DNA of 64,000 nt, taken from contig NC_054704.1 of assembly GCF_016097555.1 (NCBI RefSeq), positions 1,970,961 through 2,034,960 of the forward strand, in the 5' to 3' direction. Position 1 is the first letter of the stretch. Each line of letters opens with the position of its first letter. This DNA is from Gigantopelta aegis (Eukaryota; Mollusca; Gastropoda; Neomphalida; Peltospiridae). Below the pieces are notes generated by a model. The model saw only the letters and a list, made by a program, of their open reading frames with translations, had not been told where the DNA came from and did not search any database. This document shows positions 47,151 to 59,803 of this stretch, one piece after another. The position numbers and the translations under genes are program-made.

Positions 47151-49717
47151 GATTGTGCCCCCAAAGGGGTAGGGATCGGGAGGGGCATGGGGCCCATGAC
47201 CCTATCAAACTATTTTTTTTTTTAAATAAATCATACATACATACATACATACATACATAGTGTGAGGATTGCCCAACCAATACACCAACCCCCCCCCCCC
47301 ACCCCACCCCCCAATATAAAATCCTGGCTACGCCATTGTGTGCCTCTCCTACTTCCGATATCTTTTCGGTTCTTTTGGTACGTTAAGAAAAATAAAAATA
47401 AATTAAATTAAAGAAAGAAAGTAAAAGAAAGAAAGAAAAACAAAGAGTTAAAAGCAAAACCCAGAAAAGAAAAACAACAAATAACATGAATAAAATAACA
47501 GTTTAACAACACTCCAACATAAAACAAAAATACATCGACCAACTAGTGAGCGTCAAGGCAAGATAATGTTTAAACCTGTAGTTTTCAAGCGCAGATACGA
47601 TTTGTAGTTATTTTATATTATATATATATACGATATAAAATAGCAATAGAAGGCAACATGAAGTATATTTTAACAAGATTGTTTCGTTTAAGGACACCTC
47701 TCGAGCATATTGATTAATTCATCATCGGCTATTGGATGTCAGTATATTTTATCAAATGAGAAACGTTTGATGAATGCGAACTCGTTTATTACATAACACA
47801 TCAGTTTGTGTATTTGCTTCCAGTTGTAGTTCAGTCAAAATAAGGCTTCACCTAGAACATATTGCAACAGAAATGATTTTTATTCCAAGTGTCCGCTGAA
47901 TCCTACCTGAACAACATATTAAACATTTTTACATCGATGTACAATGCATACTTTCAAAATGGTCGCCATGATATGTATATTCAAATACAATAGCAAACTT
48001 TTCTTAACATGCAGTGAACACATACATGGGAATATCTTTACTATAACTTAAATATATTCACATTCAACATGGCTGCCTTTATCCAAAATGGCTACCAAAA
48101 TTCGCCAAAATCGCACATATACGTAAATTCATTTCATTTCAACTTATGTTTGTGCTTATATTCGATTAAGGTGTAAGCACGCTGTCCTGGCACACACCTC
48201 AGCTATCTGGGATGTCTGTCTAGGAACCCAGTACCTACCAGCTTAACCACGACACCACCAAGGCCGGTACAAAACACCATACATATTAAAACCGGATACT
48301 TAGCTATGCAAATGTCATGAATCAACGAACAAACAAATGAATGAAAGAACAAACGAACGAACGAACGAACAAATGGACGAACCAACCCAATCTGATTAAA
48401 ATTAGCTCTACTGGGTCTACCTGTAGATCTAACAGCATTGCGTGGACTCCCATATCCAGGTGACATTTCATCTATAAATAACAATTTAAATATCGACCAA
48501 TTACAGTTCGCCTTTTATAGCGTTATTCGGGAGCATACAAATTCTAAAAATATCGGGCGAGACTATTTATGCAATAGGCGAACTTATAAAACAGGGAGAA
48601 AAGTGCAGTAATAAAATCTGGATTGTATACTAGTATAAACAGATTTTATGGCTATACCATCACGGTTTTATTTTTCGTCTTCAAACGAATTTTATATAAA
48701 ATTTTGTAATGTAATTACTTTCCGGCATACTTCTAAATTCACCCGAATCATTTCGTATACCCTCGGCATAATCCCGAATGTTTCAAAATCCTTTTCAAAT
48801 AACTGGCATGATTTTGCAAGTAAGGTTTTGATTGGTCGAATGAAAGGTCAGCTCGACATGAGCTTCAACGGGCTGCTGTTAGATCCACATGTAATAGTGG
48901 AGTTAATTTTAATTAGATTGGAACCAACCGACATACACATTTACCAGCATTGGCGTTAGGCCTATACTTTTAAACACTTTCCTATAATGTTGCGAATTGT
49001 AGTGTTCGACCTCTAGACCTGTATTATATATTTATGATTCGTGTTTTCAACGTGCAGGTCACGAATTTCTTCGACAAATATTGGTCATATTCTCATTTGA
49101 GTTAGATGTTTTATCCAGTAATTGCAATCCAAACGAATTTAGAGAATACGTGCATCATGTGACTGGCATTCTCTTTGCTGTTTTCTCTTTCTATTTCCCT
49201 TTCATTTTTTCTTTTTGTTTGTAAATTGGGATCTAGTTATAATTATTATGTTTCACTTCTTGTAACATTTTCATATTGTAAAATGTTGGGCGAGGCCTTA
49301 GTGTTGACTAATGCCCGTTGGCCAATCCCAAGACTGCTAATTTTTGAACGGCAATAAATATTGTTTAATCAAGGTATGTGCTAAAATGAGAGGACAATGG
49401 AAGGAGGTGCCCGCGCATGTTTGCTGTCATGTTGTACACACACCATGATACCTGCCCACAGAACAAGACCTCATGGAACACCGCTAAACGCCGCAAAGTG
49501 CGCGTCGTGCACATTTCAGACGTATTCCACAGCAAAGAAAATCCACATGGTCAATACAGATTCGTGTTCCCCGCTACTTTGATCTCTGTTCCGCGTTGTA
49601 CTGGGGTTCCGCCTTCATGCAACGCGGAATTACAAATATACTCGTTTGTTCTTCTGTGTTTCGTCGTGTTTATGTTGTCAGTTTAATGCTGTTTGATTCT
49701 CGTTGGTTATATTCAAT
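47151..49717. other. Repeat-rich intergenic DNA
   Basis: It holds a small repeat with (ACAT)n and a CTGGCTACGCCA end (about 47200-47340, related to 53045-53205), an A/G-rich tract (47390-47450), a SINE tail (47680-47745, minus) and an unclassified 0.5-kb repeat-like region at 48480-48960. No gene was recognised. Confidence 0.45.
47680..47745 (-). mobile_element. SINE 3' tail fragment
   Basis: GAGCATATTGATTAATTCAT and CATCGGCTATTGGATGTCA identify the family tail, minus strand. Confidence 0.7.
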
Positions 49718-50012
49718 GGGCGGGATCTAGGTCAGTTGGTAGAGCGCTCGCCTGGGCTGCTTTGCTTGTACGAACCAATCCTTGATTGTTTTCTTCCTGT
49801 TCCAACTAATGTTCCACGAATGGTATATCAAGATCGTGATATGTGCTGTCATCTTTATGGCAAAGTGAATATAAAAGATCCTTTGCTGTTAATGGACAAA
49901 TGTAGCGGGTTTCCTCTAAGACTATATACTACTGAATTACAGAAGTGTTTAACATCCACCAGCCGATAATTAATAAATCAATATTCTCTAGTGGTGTCAG
50001 ACAAAACAAACT
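49718..50012 (+). mobile_element. tRNA-type SINE, full length but diverged
   Basis: Head GGGCGGGATCTAGGTCAGTT, GGTAGAGCGCTCGCCTGGGC (A-box region intact), body GAATATAAAAGATCCTTTGC, tail TTAACATCCACCAGCCGATA and TTCTCTAGTGGTGTCAGACA. Confidence 0.85.
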
Positions 50013-51609
50013 TCGCTTCAAATATTTGTTGCTATTCTTCCTCGCAACACTATTCATTTTGTGTCATTCCTATGTCGCTATAATATCGTCTGATGTTGGC
50101 TTTTGTTTATCACTGGCTGTTTCTAAAGGTTGTTGGAGAGTTAAAACCAATATTATTCATTTAATATTATTTTCGATATTTTTGTTCGAGGTATTACACA
50201 ACTCACAGCGTGTCAAGATACAAGTTGCAAGTATTTCGGGTAGTTTTTTGAGATACACATAAACCTTCCTAGGTTACATCGCGATCCTTTAGGGGCTGGG
50301 GATTCTGGGTTTTGTGCGTGCGCGTGTGTTTGGACAAAGCTACAGCATACCACATATGTGATTACAATGCACACACGCACTGCAGGCCTCGTCGTTTAAG
50401 GGGAGCTATCACTCCCGCTCCCCACCACTCCCTTAATAATCATTCAAGGAGAGTAATTTGTGAATTTATATCGTATGAAAATTGTATTATCTTAAAACTG
50501 ACTCCCCTTAATCTATGTTTGGGGAACAATTAATCACTTGTTTTGAAATTTCTTAGATACAGAATTTCATTACAAATTTTAATTCTGCCTATCTGTGATA
50601 TTTGTATTGTTTGCATAGTTCTTTATACTGTTTTTTTTATTTAACTCTTGACTTTAGTACTTCATTCACACATTTACCCATGTTTGATATCCAATAGCCG
50701 ATGTATTTTTGCGCAGGGGTGTTGTTAAACATTCATGCATTCCTTCACTCTCCTCAGTGTCTTTTTACAACGCAGTCTGCACTGATACATTCATACACAT
50801 CTAAATATACATTACTGTGCTGGTGATGTCGAACTTATCAAAGTCGTACCTCTGTACTAGATAAAGGGAAGTACACAAAGGTAATTACGTCAACAACTTT
50901 CTTGTAAGGTAAGACGGTAAAAAAAGGTCGACTGTAAGTATTTGTAATAAATACCATTAAAATTTTCACTGAGGACTCTTTCCATTGAACCCGCCAGTGT
51001 ACCGCCAGACACAAAGTCGAGTGACTTTTTTAATCATTTAATATTTCGCACTTCTGAAATGGGCTAGAGTTCTAATAATGTTCACAGTGGACCTGGTGTT
51101 GAACATTCTTAGTAAAAGATTCTCGAATTCGAATCTCTGGCCTCTCCGTGTAAACATCTTCATTCCCAGTACACAAGGCCAGTTTTTCAAATGAGCCAAT
51201 CGTCAGAGTGATTTCGGTTTTACATATCTCGCGTGGTTTTACATATCTCGCGTGGTTAACAAGGTGGATACATCTGGACTTAGCAAGCCGCAAACAGGCA
51301 GTTTGTCTTGTTTGGGTTTCCGCATACAGACGCATTCTTCGTTTATACTGGGTTTAGTGCGCAGGTTTACAAGAAGCAGATTTAGGCGCTTTAGACAAAT
51401 TCAAATAAAGTGCACAATGCTTCTATTGAAAACACCCTTACGTTTTACTTGAAATCTGCAGTGTAGTAAATATATGCGTGCGTAATACAGAGGCACGATC
51501 TAGAAGAAGAAAGTGAAAGTTGTTTAACTACACCCCAGCACGTTGTTGAACTATCTGCATATATGACCATTACAACTGATCTAGATTAAAAAATTAACGG
51601 ACGAAAAGT
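50013..51609. other. Intergenic DNA
   Basis: No gene was recognised. A SINE tail scrap (ATATCCAATAGCCGATG; GGGGTGTTGTTAAAC) lies at 50672-50732, plus strand. Confidence 0.4.
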
Positions 51610-51898
51610 CTGTTTTGTTTAACGACAACACTAGAGCACATTGCTTTATTAATCATCAGCTATTGGATGTCGAACATTTGGTAACGTTAATATATAGTCT
51701 TAGAAAGGAAACCCGCCACATGTTTCTATTAGTAGTAAGGGGTCTTTTATAATTATACACCATCCCACAGACAGGATAGTACATTCCACGGCCTTTGATA
51801 TACCAGTCGTGGTGCACTGGCTTGAACGAGAAATAGCCCAATGGGCCCACAGACGGGGATTGATTCCAAACCTCTACCGCTGGGCTACGTCCCGCCCT
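51610..51898 (-). mobile_element. tRNA-type SINE, nearly full length
   Basis: Minus-strand tail (TGTTTTGTTTAACGACAACA; CATCAGCTATTGGATGTCGA), body (CATCCCACAGACAGGATAGT; GATATACCAGTCGTGGTGCA) and head (CTGGGCTACGTCCCGCCCT). A short deletion removes part of the B-box region. Confidence 0.9.
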
Positions 51899-52859
51899 CA
51901 AGAACAGACAAACAGCTTTTGAAGCAGCTGACCGTGAACAAGTAACACATGAACATCAAACACGCCCATCATCGCTCAAAAACAGTATCAAATACAATAT
52001 CATTTAAATTTCGGGGTTTTTTTTTTTTTTGGGGGGGGGGGGGGGTTATTGTACAAATTTCTCCCCCCCCCCCTTTAACTCCCCTTCCCCCACGATTGGC
52101 ATTATTTTGGGTGGGTTTTTTTTCATCCGTACTATTTGACCATGAACAGGCCAAGAAGGTTAAAGGGTTAATTTAATTGGTGGTGTAAGTCAATATTTTA
52201 GTTGTTGCAATGAAATTTATTTGGTAAAATATTTATTTATGTTCCCACACACATTCCATTTCCCCATAAACATATAATTTCACCATTATTTTGTCAAATT
52301 TGGCAAAGTAGTTCATGAGATATGGTATAACAGTAATTTTACAGAAATGAAATACGTCATCCAAATGGCGGCCATCTTGAAAATAACTGGAGTGATCCTT
52401 GTACACTCAGACCAAAATTGCTCTAGAGACATCAAGTTGAATTGACTGTGGGTCTTGGCACTCCACTGGCCGTGTAAACATGTAAATTGTGTTCGGTTAG
52501 TACTCTAGTACAGATAGAGATTTGTTTTAACTATACCTTGTAAATGAAAGCTGGCGCGTAGGAATTTGAAAAGGAACAATTAAGTTGTTGATGTTCACTA
52601 AAAGTGTCGTACATCCGTCATGTTTCCACACCCATTCACCAGTTTGTTTACACGACGATCCGTGTTGTGTTTACGAGTCTAGTAATGATCTGTTGGAGTT
52701 TTTTCTCTCCATGTTCCGTGCGCCGAGTTAGTTAGAAGAATGTCCGTCATTCAGTGGTTTGTCCCGCACTACCTGCTGACTCAGCGGATTATCCCAGTCC
52801 GTCTTCACCAGTAGCGTTACGCAAACTTTACTCTAAAGGCGGCGCTAATTCAAAATCAA
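51899..52859. other. Intergenic DNA
   Basis: No gene was recognised. It includes a T run followed by G15 (52020-52045) and C-rich DNA at 52060-52090. Confidence 0.4.
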
Positions 52860-53403
52860 CCTGGGAAAACAAAGACTCGGTACTATTCAATGCGCAGGGG
52901 TTACGCGTATTAGGCAACGGGAAACAGTACTTTTCAGGTGGACTGTACCAAAGCAACCCGTTTAATAGGTGGTAGAGTCTAGAAGACTGACTATAGTTAT
53001 TTGTGAATCTTCAAATGAGATTTATTCTGCCATCAGTAATGCCAAGCAGCAGTGGTGTAGCCATGGGGGGGGGGGGGGGGGGGGGAAGCCATCCCCCAAT
53101 ACATTTTTTTGTAAACTATTAAATTTTATAAAATCATACATACATACATACATAGTGTGAGTTCCCCACCCCACCCCCTAATATAAAATTCTGGCTACGC
53201 CAGTGATGCCAACCTATGTTTTTTTTAAAATAAAGAAACATACAGGTGTTTTTGGTCTCAAGGAAATTACAAATAGGGTCATAATTAAAACCTGGACTCA
53301 TTAAATATTTTGAGAAATATTTTTGTTTCTTCCGTAATAAAACAAATGTGACCCCTCGCCCCATTTACAAATTTTTTTAAATAATAATAAATAATAATAA
53401 TAA

Positions 53404-53434
<31 letters not shown>

Positions 53435-53995
53435 TAAATTTAAAATGATTAACACCCATCAAAAAAATACGTAAAGCAAGGGAGCTAACGGGTACTTCCA
53501 GGTAGACGACCGTTGCTATGCGTAGACGGCAGGTTGCTATGTAGAGATAACGGACAGTAAGTAGATGTTTAAAAAATGTAAAACATTTGTACTAGGACGC
53601 TTCTACTAGCCGACTACAAAAGAAAGTTTCATTGTAACATTAAATTGTTTAATATATATAATTTTTGTTAAAGTAATTGTGACGTCATAGACAATAGAAC
53701 GTCTTACTCGTGTACATGACGTTGTTTGGTGTACAGTGGAATGGCGTTCACACAATCATTAGCGGTAAGTTAGCTGAACCTAACAGGTACATTAGTAATT
53801 TATTATCGATTTAATCACCATAATTCACCATGAGTATTCCTATATTTATTATGTTCGTTTAGTTATATGCATTTTTGTACATAGGCGTGGTCAGATCCGT
53901 AGGAACCGGAGGCCCCCACCTGTGGACGGAACAGTACGTTGTTGTGACCTATACACATGTATATAAATAAAGATAAAAATATGGCTTATACTGTC
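52860..53995. repeat. Composite dispersed repeat, copy B
   Basis: Collinear with 44300-47150 (see copy A) but shorter: only remnants of the two TTAA-flanked elements are present. An unrelated small repeat with a G21 run and (ACAT)n lies at 53045-53205. Confidence 0.7.
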
Positions 53996-54142
53996 CAGGA
54001 AAGGATCTCCTCAGAAGTGGCTGTCCTCCTATAGATGAGGCACTATATATAGAGTGATTCGTGGAATCGACCATTATTTTCTAAATTACCATTGGACTGC
54101 GTTGTGCAGAGATACGGTCTTGGTCACGGATGGCGGTGTTGT

Positions 54143-54548
54143 CGTTCACATTAGGATAAAACAGTTAATACAACTAGGATCCACGAGCGTGGCAATTGTT
54201 AGTGTATGACACTTTGTTATGGTCGTTGACATTAGGATAAAACAGTTAATACAACTAGGATCCACGAGCGTGGCAATTGTTAGTGTATGACACTTTGTTA
54301 TGGTCGTTCACATTAGGATAAAACAGTTAATACAACTAGGATCCACGAGCGTGGCAATTGTTAGTGTATGACACTTTGTTATGGTCGTTCACATTAGGAT
54401 AAAACAGTTAATACAACTAGGATCCACGAGAGTGGCAATTGTTAGTGTATGACACTTTGTTATGGTCTTTCACATTAGGATAAAACATTTAATACAACTA
54501 GGATTCACGAGCGTGGCAATTGTTAGTGTATGATATTTTGTTATGGTT
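54143..54548. repeat. 81-bp minisatellite, 5 copies
   Basis: The unit contains TTCACATTAGGATAAAACAG, TTAATACAACTAGGATCCAC and GAGCGTGGCAATTGTTAGTG. Copies are almost identical, so amplification is recent. Confidence 0.95.
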
Positions 54549-54593
54549 TCTGGTGGTGGGACGTAGTCCAGTGGTAAAGCGCTCGCTTGATGC

Positions 54594-54812
54594 ATGTATC
54601 TCTCAGTATACTTACTTAATAATGACTTCTATGTATTAAATAATATAAGTCAATAGAACCTTAATTTATTAATTATTATTATTATTATTATTATTTACTA
54701 AATCACTCTCCACCATAATCCTGTACATATCCTGTATATATTTATTATTTTGTTGGACACTGTATTATGCTGATAAGTTATGAAAACTTAAAGCAATAAA
54801 GAACTTGAACTT
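54594..54812 (+). mobile_element. LINE 3' end inserted in the SINE
   Basis: A 219-bp insert ends GCAATAAAGAACTTGAACTTGA-like (AATAAAG, then GAACTTGAACTTGA). A short tandem repeat right after AATAAA is typical of L2/CR1-like LINE 3' ends. It has no coding sequence and contains a (TTA)n stretch. Confidence 0.6.
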
Positions 54813-55005
54813 GACGTGCGGTCGGTTTAGGATCGATCCCAGTCGGTGGCCCCATTGGGCTATTTCGCGTTCCAGCAAGTGCACCACGACTGGCGTAACA
54901 AAGTCCGTGGTATGTACTATCCTGTTTGTGGGATGGTGCATATAAAAGATTCCTTGCTGCTAATCTAAAAGAGTATCCCATGAAGTGGCGACAGCGGGTT
55001 TCATA

Positions 55006-55007
<2 letters not shown>

Positions 55008-55076
<69 letters not shown>
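55008..55076. repeat. (TA)n microsatellite
   Basis: About 34 TA units within the SINE body. Confidence 0.97.
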
Positions 55077-55078
<2 letters not shown>

Positions 55079-55165
55079 GTGTAGTCCTTAACCATATGTC
55101 TGACATCATATAACCGTAAATAAAATGTGTTGAGTGCGTCGTTAAATAAAACATTTCCTTCCTTC

Positions 55166-57801
55166 CTATGGTTTCCGTGTATGATTCCGTATCACTGTTT
55201 GAAATCACGGGACGCGCACACCGATATGCCGGTGATAAACCCCGACCATTTGTCGCTGGAATCTACATACACGGTGAAGGTTTCAACAACCAAACACAAA
55301 TTGCTTGTAGCTTACGCTGAAGTCTTCCTGTCATGTCTGCATTTCATAAAGAGCGCCCCCGGCTTAGGTTTGTTATCTCAGTGCAATAAAGTATTTTTAA
55401 AACAATGTGAGTTTCTCTTTGTTTTGTGATAAATATTCCTACTTGCGGAAGGTAGAGATATGTCCGGACATTTATGAACATATACAAATTGATCTTTCTG
55501 TATTGTATGCTGTGTGTCCAGCTTGAAGGTCAGCTGTCGTGTTCTGTTGTTGAAATATAAATAACATTTCTTATAAGTTCAACAAGAGAGGGCTTTAACA
55601 TTTAGTTCTCGTGTGACCTTAAAAATAAAAATCCTATAATCCAAAATAGTTTTGGGGGAGATTTTTGTCCAAAATGTATTTATACAGTCGTATTGTATGT
55701 TTTTATTTGACTATTTGTGTAGAATATCGCTGTTGTAAATGGCTAATAACGTTTAAGATGTTATACTTTCTATTCTAATTAATATTCCTTGTATTATAAT
55801 TAATATATTTTCTATTATAATTAATATTCCTTGTATTATAATTAATATATTTTGTATTATAATTAATATACTTTGTAATATAATTAATATACTTTGTATT
55901 ATAATTAATATACTCTGTATTATATTAATATACGTTGTATTTTAATTAATATACTTTATATTATAATTAATATATTTTGTATTATAATTAATATACTTTG
56001 TATTATAATTAATATACTTGGTATTATAATTAATATACTCTGTATTATATTACTATACGTTGTATTTTAATTAATATACTTTATATTATCATTAATATAT
56101 TTTGTATTACAATTAATATATTCGGTATTATAATTAATATACTTTGTATTATAACTAACATACTCGGTATTATTTATTAACATACTGTATTATAGTTAAC
56201 ATAATCTGTATTATAATTAATATACTTTGTATTATAATTACATGCATTATTATTTTGTATTATAATTAATTTGCATACAAAGTCAGACTTTAGGCAGCTG
56301 TCGTTCTCTAATTTTCCAAATGTTAATTCAAGTACAGTTTGGCGAATATATTTAATTATCAATTCGCCAAAAGGCTAAATGGAAATTCGCGAACCGTTTT
56401 CAGATCACCCACCATTCTGACTGTTTAGCAAAACGGATCTTGAATTTGGCTTCTGCTTTTTAACCTAATTCGTCATAACAGTAGTACTGCTAATACGTGT
56501 AGTTATTTGAGTTTGGTTTAAACCTTGCATGCTGGATAGACAGGCAGACAGACAGACAGACAGATATATAGATGAGCTAAGATGAATACATTAGATGTGA
56601 AAATGTATGAAGTTGTACCAAGACTAAAGTGTTACTCGGGTAGAAGAAAATGGGATAGGGTAATAATTATTTTCCGTATGTACCAAGGATCTAGTTAAGT
56701 AAGAACACATCAAAGTGTTATTATCAATAGTTTTGTTGGCAGACCGAGATATAGTCTGGATACAGTCCAAATCAAACTGACCTCTTTACTTCATATATGT
56801 ATTAATATTTTGTCGACATGTAGCGATTTTGTGTTTGTACAATTTACGGAGTGGTGTGATTTTCTTGTTCTTGTTTAATGCTGCGTTGCATTTATTATAC
56901 ATATTTATAATTTCCAGTAAGTGCCAATCCTACACGGTTATTGTTATCATTTTCCCCTGGGGGTTTCCCCTGTGTGTGGAAATAAATTGAAGGCTATTAA
57001 AATATAAGAAATAACGAATATAATGAAACGTGTATGTAAAGCGGATTAACACAATGGCCCATTTTACAAATACACATGGAAAGTGTTATAGTTAGTCGTT
57101 ACAAAACTAGAGCATTCATTACCACAGAAGACGAATTGCGACTATTGAGCATAAGACATATTTAAATACCATAAACATTTCTATTAGTTAAAAATTGGAA
57201 AGTGAGAAGAAAGAAGAAACTAAAGTCATGTGAAATAGCCAGTGAAATCTGACAGGGTTATGACAAGTTAGTTGGTTGACTTATGTATGTAATGACAGAT
57301 TTCCTTATAGAAATAGGTTCTGAGCTGTGTGTTATCTGTTTGTGAATTATGACTAGCTGGGTATATCACCGACTTCATTTACTCCGAGTTACACCAGTTC
57401 TATAACATAATAATTATCCTCTCTGCTGTATTATAAACTCGCTATAAGTGGGGGGACGGCGGACTAGCGAAACCGGTTTGAGTGTGGTGAATATGGTGTG
57501 TCTGTGTTTGTATGTGTGTGCAGATTTAAGGCTACATGCCTGGACGACCACCGGCCACTAGAGAGCTTCAGTCGCCTTGTGTCGATAATGTATCGAGAGT
57601 ATCCCGGCAGCACTCGCGACATTTACCTTTCCGTAGGCCAGCTGTGTAAAATGTAAACACCTGTGTTGAGCGACGCGCTGACGCTGGTTTCGTGTGTTCA
57701 GTTTTACAGTTCACCACGATGAGGCAGACGTCGCAACGAGACTCGCACAGCCGGAGTAACAGCCGCGCTGCGACGGCGTCCTGTTGTTAGGCACACGCAA
57801 G
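55166..57801. other. Region upstream of gene 3
   Basis: No second gene was recognised. It contains the 22-bp AT-rich array and AT-rich unique DNA. GC content rises sharply from about 57530, consistent with a promoter/5' UTR of gene 3. Confidence 0.45.
55765..56270. repeat. 22-bp AT-rich minisatellite, about 22 copies
   Basis: The unit is TGTATTATAATTAATATACT plus TT, with single-base variants. It contains TAATTA-type palindromes. Confidence 0.93.
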
Positions 57802-58111
57802 ATGGCGGCCGAGGATATACCCGACGTGATACCCGGGTCCTCGGCGACGGGTGGGCAGGACAGCGTGTGGGACGACCGGCCCCGCTCCTTGCAGGAGATA
57901 CTGGCCTCCAGCCGCCTGCCCGTCCCCGTCAAACTGCACAAGGGAGACGTGTCCAGCTACCTGCCCGCCTGGCCCGACCACGGCGACGTCATCAGAGTGC
58001 TGGAGGTGAGACGACGGCAGATCGTGATAGGCAGACAAATGCAGTGGGACAAGCGGACGAATGACTATGTTGCTACAGGAGACCATTTGGAAATACCAGC
58101 TCTCTACAAAG
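57802..58111 (+). CDS. CABIT-domain protein (gene 3), exon 1
   Basis: This exon encodes residues 1-103 plus the first base of codon 104. The start ATG lies in CAAGATGGCGGC, a strong context (A at -3, G at +4) that also matches the YY1 core found at many metazoan translation starts. VWDDRPRSLQEILASSRLPV begins the CABIT domain and aligns with the start of GAREM1 CABIT (STYRLP). HLEIPALYKG at the end matches IEIPVHYAG of GAREM1. The donor AAG-GTGAAT is at the same phase-1 position as in genes 1 and 2. The exon is strongly GC-rich. Continuation is expected to the right, beyond this window. Whether it carries a SAM domain cannot be seen. Expected role: cytoplasmic tyrosine-kinase signalling adaptor. 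Confidence 0.85.
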
Positions 58112-59594
58112 GTGAATACTTTCTCATTTATAGCTTTCTCATACAATCAACAGTTGTAATTAAATTTAACGGCCTCGAGAACTTAGTGTGTAAACTATTG
58201 GCATTAATGCTGATACGTACTAGATAACCAGAGTAAGATATAAGCCAAATACACCGACGTCTCTGTCTCAGTAACCACCAACGGCTAGCCCCTCTCCCCT
58301 GTCCTCGAGGGCGTGCACCAAACAGGCTTGGGTCGTCCAGCTGTCAGGGTAAATAACTAGACAGTACCGAAACAGAGTCTGAATTTCAGAAACCCTCAGA
58401 ACATGAAGCCAAGTCCCAGTGACTCCCTTGCCTCAACTCCTCCCTTGATATGTCCTGCACTGCAGTCAGAGTGGGAGTCAGATAGATACTGACCATCACA
58501 ATGACGGGTAGGATCCTTTAGGACTCGCCTTTGTGGTGGAGAGGAAATGTCAGGACCATAGTTCGTCCCCAGCCGTCATATACGAGTTTGTAAAGTCTAC
58601 CGCTCAAATATCTTTCTTTGTTTGTCGTCTGCTTCTTGCCGCTCTATCCCCACTCCCATTACCATCACCATCACCGTCAGGAGTAAAATGTTAAATATAC
58701 GACGTAGAAATCAAGACAGTAAATTAGTATATATTAGAAATGTGTAAACAATTTAATTATTCATTCAAAATGTGTTACAGTATTTGTTCCACATAGCAGT
58801 GAGGTCGGAGATAAGGGTCAAGAGTTTGTTTTAGAAGTGGAGTGACTAAATCATATTGTAGACAATAAGACAGCATACAGCCACGTTCCTCTTCCACTGA
58901 ATCTCTATTCCTCTTAAACCGATACATGTGATAATGAACTGAATTTTTACCTGAAGGATTTAGTTTTGAGTTTTAAACAACTCATGGTGATTTTGTCAGC
59001 AGTTGATTGAATTATACGTGTTTTGAACAATGTTTCTATGTTGGTTATGTATTATGTTCCTCAGAGTAGTTTTATATAGAGAGGGTTTCCAATGACAGTC
59101 TTTATGTGGGGTCATACGGTCTCCGTTTCTCTGTGGTTTCATTTGGTGATTGTAGTGGTGGTCTCGTACGAGGCTGCTATGGACGTTTCGTCTGATGGGA
59201 TTTGACAAATCCACTAGCTCGCCGTCTTGGCTACTGAAGTTTTGGTCTGGGCTAGTGGAAATTATCAGCTGTATTACTATAATACATAGTGATTTCACTA
59301 GAAATTATCAGCTGTATTACTATAATACATAGAGATTTCACTAGAAATTTGGCAAGGCATGGTAGACCAAACACGTTTGGGGCATTTTCATCATTTTCAG
59401 GGCACTTGTTATTCATTAAACATAGAGAAAAATTTATTGAAATAAACATTAATGTAATTTATATGCTTACTTTAATAACTGAATGGTAAAAGATATAAAA
59501 GACATTTTCTTAATTCATAATACCTTTGTGCGTGTTTTATAAAGTCAATTTTAGAATTAATTAGTGAAAAAGGCTTGTTTAATCTTAGGGCAGC

Positions 59595-59803
59595 ATGGTG
59601 CTGATTAAGGCAAGATGGTGCTAGACTATTGAGGTATGGTGCTGATTAAGGCAAGATGGTGCTAGACTATTGAGGCATGGTGCTGATTAAGGCAAGATGG
59701 TGCTAGACTATTGAGGCATGGTGCTGATTAAGGCAAGATGGTGCTAGACTATTGAGGCATGGTGCTGATTAAGGCAAGATGGTGCTAGACTATTGAGGTA
59801 TGG
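59595..59803. repeat. 41-bp minisatellite, about 5 copies
   Basis: The unit contains GCATGGTGCTGATTAAGGCA and AGATGGTGCTAGACTATTGA. Copies are nearly identical. Confidence 0.95.

Larger units (their letters stand above)
54556..55165 (+). mobile_element. tRNA-type SINE split by a LINE tail and a (TA)n tract
   Basis: The head GGGACGTAGTCCAGTGGTAA then AGCGCTCGCTTGATGC is cut at about 54594. The rest resumes at about 54813 (GTGCGGTCGGTTTAGGATCG). The body and second-type tail (AATGTGTTGAGTGCGTCGTT) are complete to about 55165, with a (TA)n tract at 55008-55076. The two SINE parts join without loss, so the inserted DNA is younger than the SINE. Confidence 0.88.

Noticed and set aside
48648-48959. 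103-codon plus-strand frame
   Set aside because: Composition is AT-rich and non-coding in look, with no recognised domain; probably part of a dispersed repeat.
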